A program made the translations under genes and the position numbers. From positions 368,190-432,189 of the forward strand of contig JAHEDR010000002.1 of the NCBI GenBank assembly GCA_024641095.1: a stretch of 64,000 nucleotides of DNA. The letters are read 5' to 3'. The notes below the pieces were generated by a model. It had not been told where the DNA came from. It was given only the letters and a program-made list of their open reading frames with translations, and did no database searches. Shown here in pieces: positions 63,809 through 64,000 of this stretch. The DNA comes from Rhodoluna sp. (lineage in GTDB: Bacteria; Actinomycetota; Actinomycetes; Actinomycetales; Microbacteriaceae). The first letter of the stretch is position 1, and each line of letters starts with the position of its first letter.

Positions 63809-63836
63809 TTGACACGCGCAAAATTTATGGTAAGTT
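63809..63836 (+). promoter_or_regulatory. rRNA operon promoter
   Basis: TTGACA (63809-63814), a 16-nt spacer and TAAGTT (63831-63836). It lies about 55 nt before the conserved TTGAGAACTCAACAGTG leader sequence that precedes actinobacterial 16S genes. Confidence 0.75.
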
Positions 63837-63844
63837 TGTGAAGT

Positions 63845-64000
63845 TGCTCTGTAGACCATCGCGAGAGAAATCCGCAGAAGCATCCGATCCTTGAGAACTC
63901 AACAGTGTGCACTATGTCGATACCAAGAACCTCTTGGTTATTTAGGCTTGCCTAAATAGTCAGAGAAAATATTGGATTAGACAGATTGTCAGACAATCTG
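63845..64000 (+). other. 16S rRNA precursor leader with antitermination and processing elements
   Basis: BoxA-like TGCTCTGTA (63845-63853, one base from TGCTCTTTA), then TTGAG/CTCAA hairpin (63891-63902), CCAAGA/TCTTGG (63923-63937), TATTTAGGC/GCCTAAATA (63939-63958) and the 19-nt palindrome CAGATTGTCaGACAATCTG (63982-64000). This is the leader of an rRNA operon. The mature 16S gene must begin a short distance beyond the window edge. Confidence 0.8.

Overview
This 64 kb window is a gene-dense stretch of an actinobacterial chromosome. The best fit is a small-genome Microbacteriaceae of the freshwater Rhodoluna/Aquiluna ('Luna') type. That placement is inferred from the gene order pgsA-cinA-clgR-DUF3046-recA-recX-miaB-miaA-dapF-hflX-lexA, the order dapB/thyX/dapA/rnj/ftsK, a PriA-type HisA, DUF1844 and DUF3046 proteins, moderate GC content by eye, and very short intergenic gaps. 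No mobile element, CRISPR array, tRNA gene or prophage was seen. The window appears to be core genome throughout.

Layout. (1) 1-1234: the end of a polyamine ABC transporter (two permeases). (2) 1288-6329: gabT divergent from dxr, then a site-2 protease and ispG (MEP isoprenoid pathway). (3) 6362-13659: proS, nusA, ylxR, infB, rbfA, truB, with no rimP in front of nusA. (4) 13652-19678: a PhoB/PhoP-type pst island in the order pstC-A-B-S plus a PstS-like lipoprotein, flanked by two small membrane proteins and lying where truB and ribF are often neighbours. (5) 19678-28487: ribF, two small proteins with acidic tails, DUF805, rpsO, pnp behind a structured leader, an M16 peptidase, dapB, a TPR protein, and a thioredoxin/DUF4395 pair. 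(6) 28601-37929: thyX, a SulP transporter, dapA, RNase J, ftsK, pgsA, cinA, clgR-like, DUF3046. (7) 38113-46546: recA-recX, miaB-miaA, dapF, an rRNA-type methyltransferase, hflX, lexA and a divergent SOS-controlled LysM protein. (8) 46618-50876: hisC-B-H-priA, an SseB-like gene and DUF1844. (9) 51077-56725: infC (AUC start), rpmI, rplT, a SpoU methyltransferase, pheS, pheT. (10) 56754-63553: argC-J-B-F-H and tyrS. (11) 63554-64000: a candidate small RNA and the promoter/leader of an rRNA operon whose 16S gene starts just beyond the window.

Circuits visible in the DNA. An SOS regulon is marked by LexA boxes at recA, lexA and the LysM division-inhibitor candidate. A phosphate regulon is marked by 11-bp-phased TTCACC repeats before pstC and similar repeats before pstS. 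RNA-level control is suggested at pnp (Actino-pnp-like fold), infB (hairpin over the ribosome binding site), infC (non-canonical start plus a long leader) and rpsO.

The most pervasive unusual signal is a leaderless-promoter signature. A -10 hexamer, usually TAGNCT, lies 6-8 nt before the start codon at about 18 genes. At three divergent gene pairs two such promoters sit back to back and overlap. No clearly new multi-gene system was identified. The best candidates for novelty are the tandem acidic-tail membrane proteins, the PstS-like lipoprotein, the tyrS-rrn small RNA and the overlapping divergent leaderless promoters.
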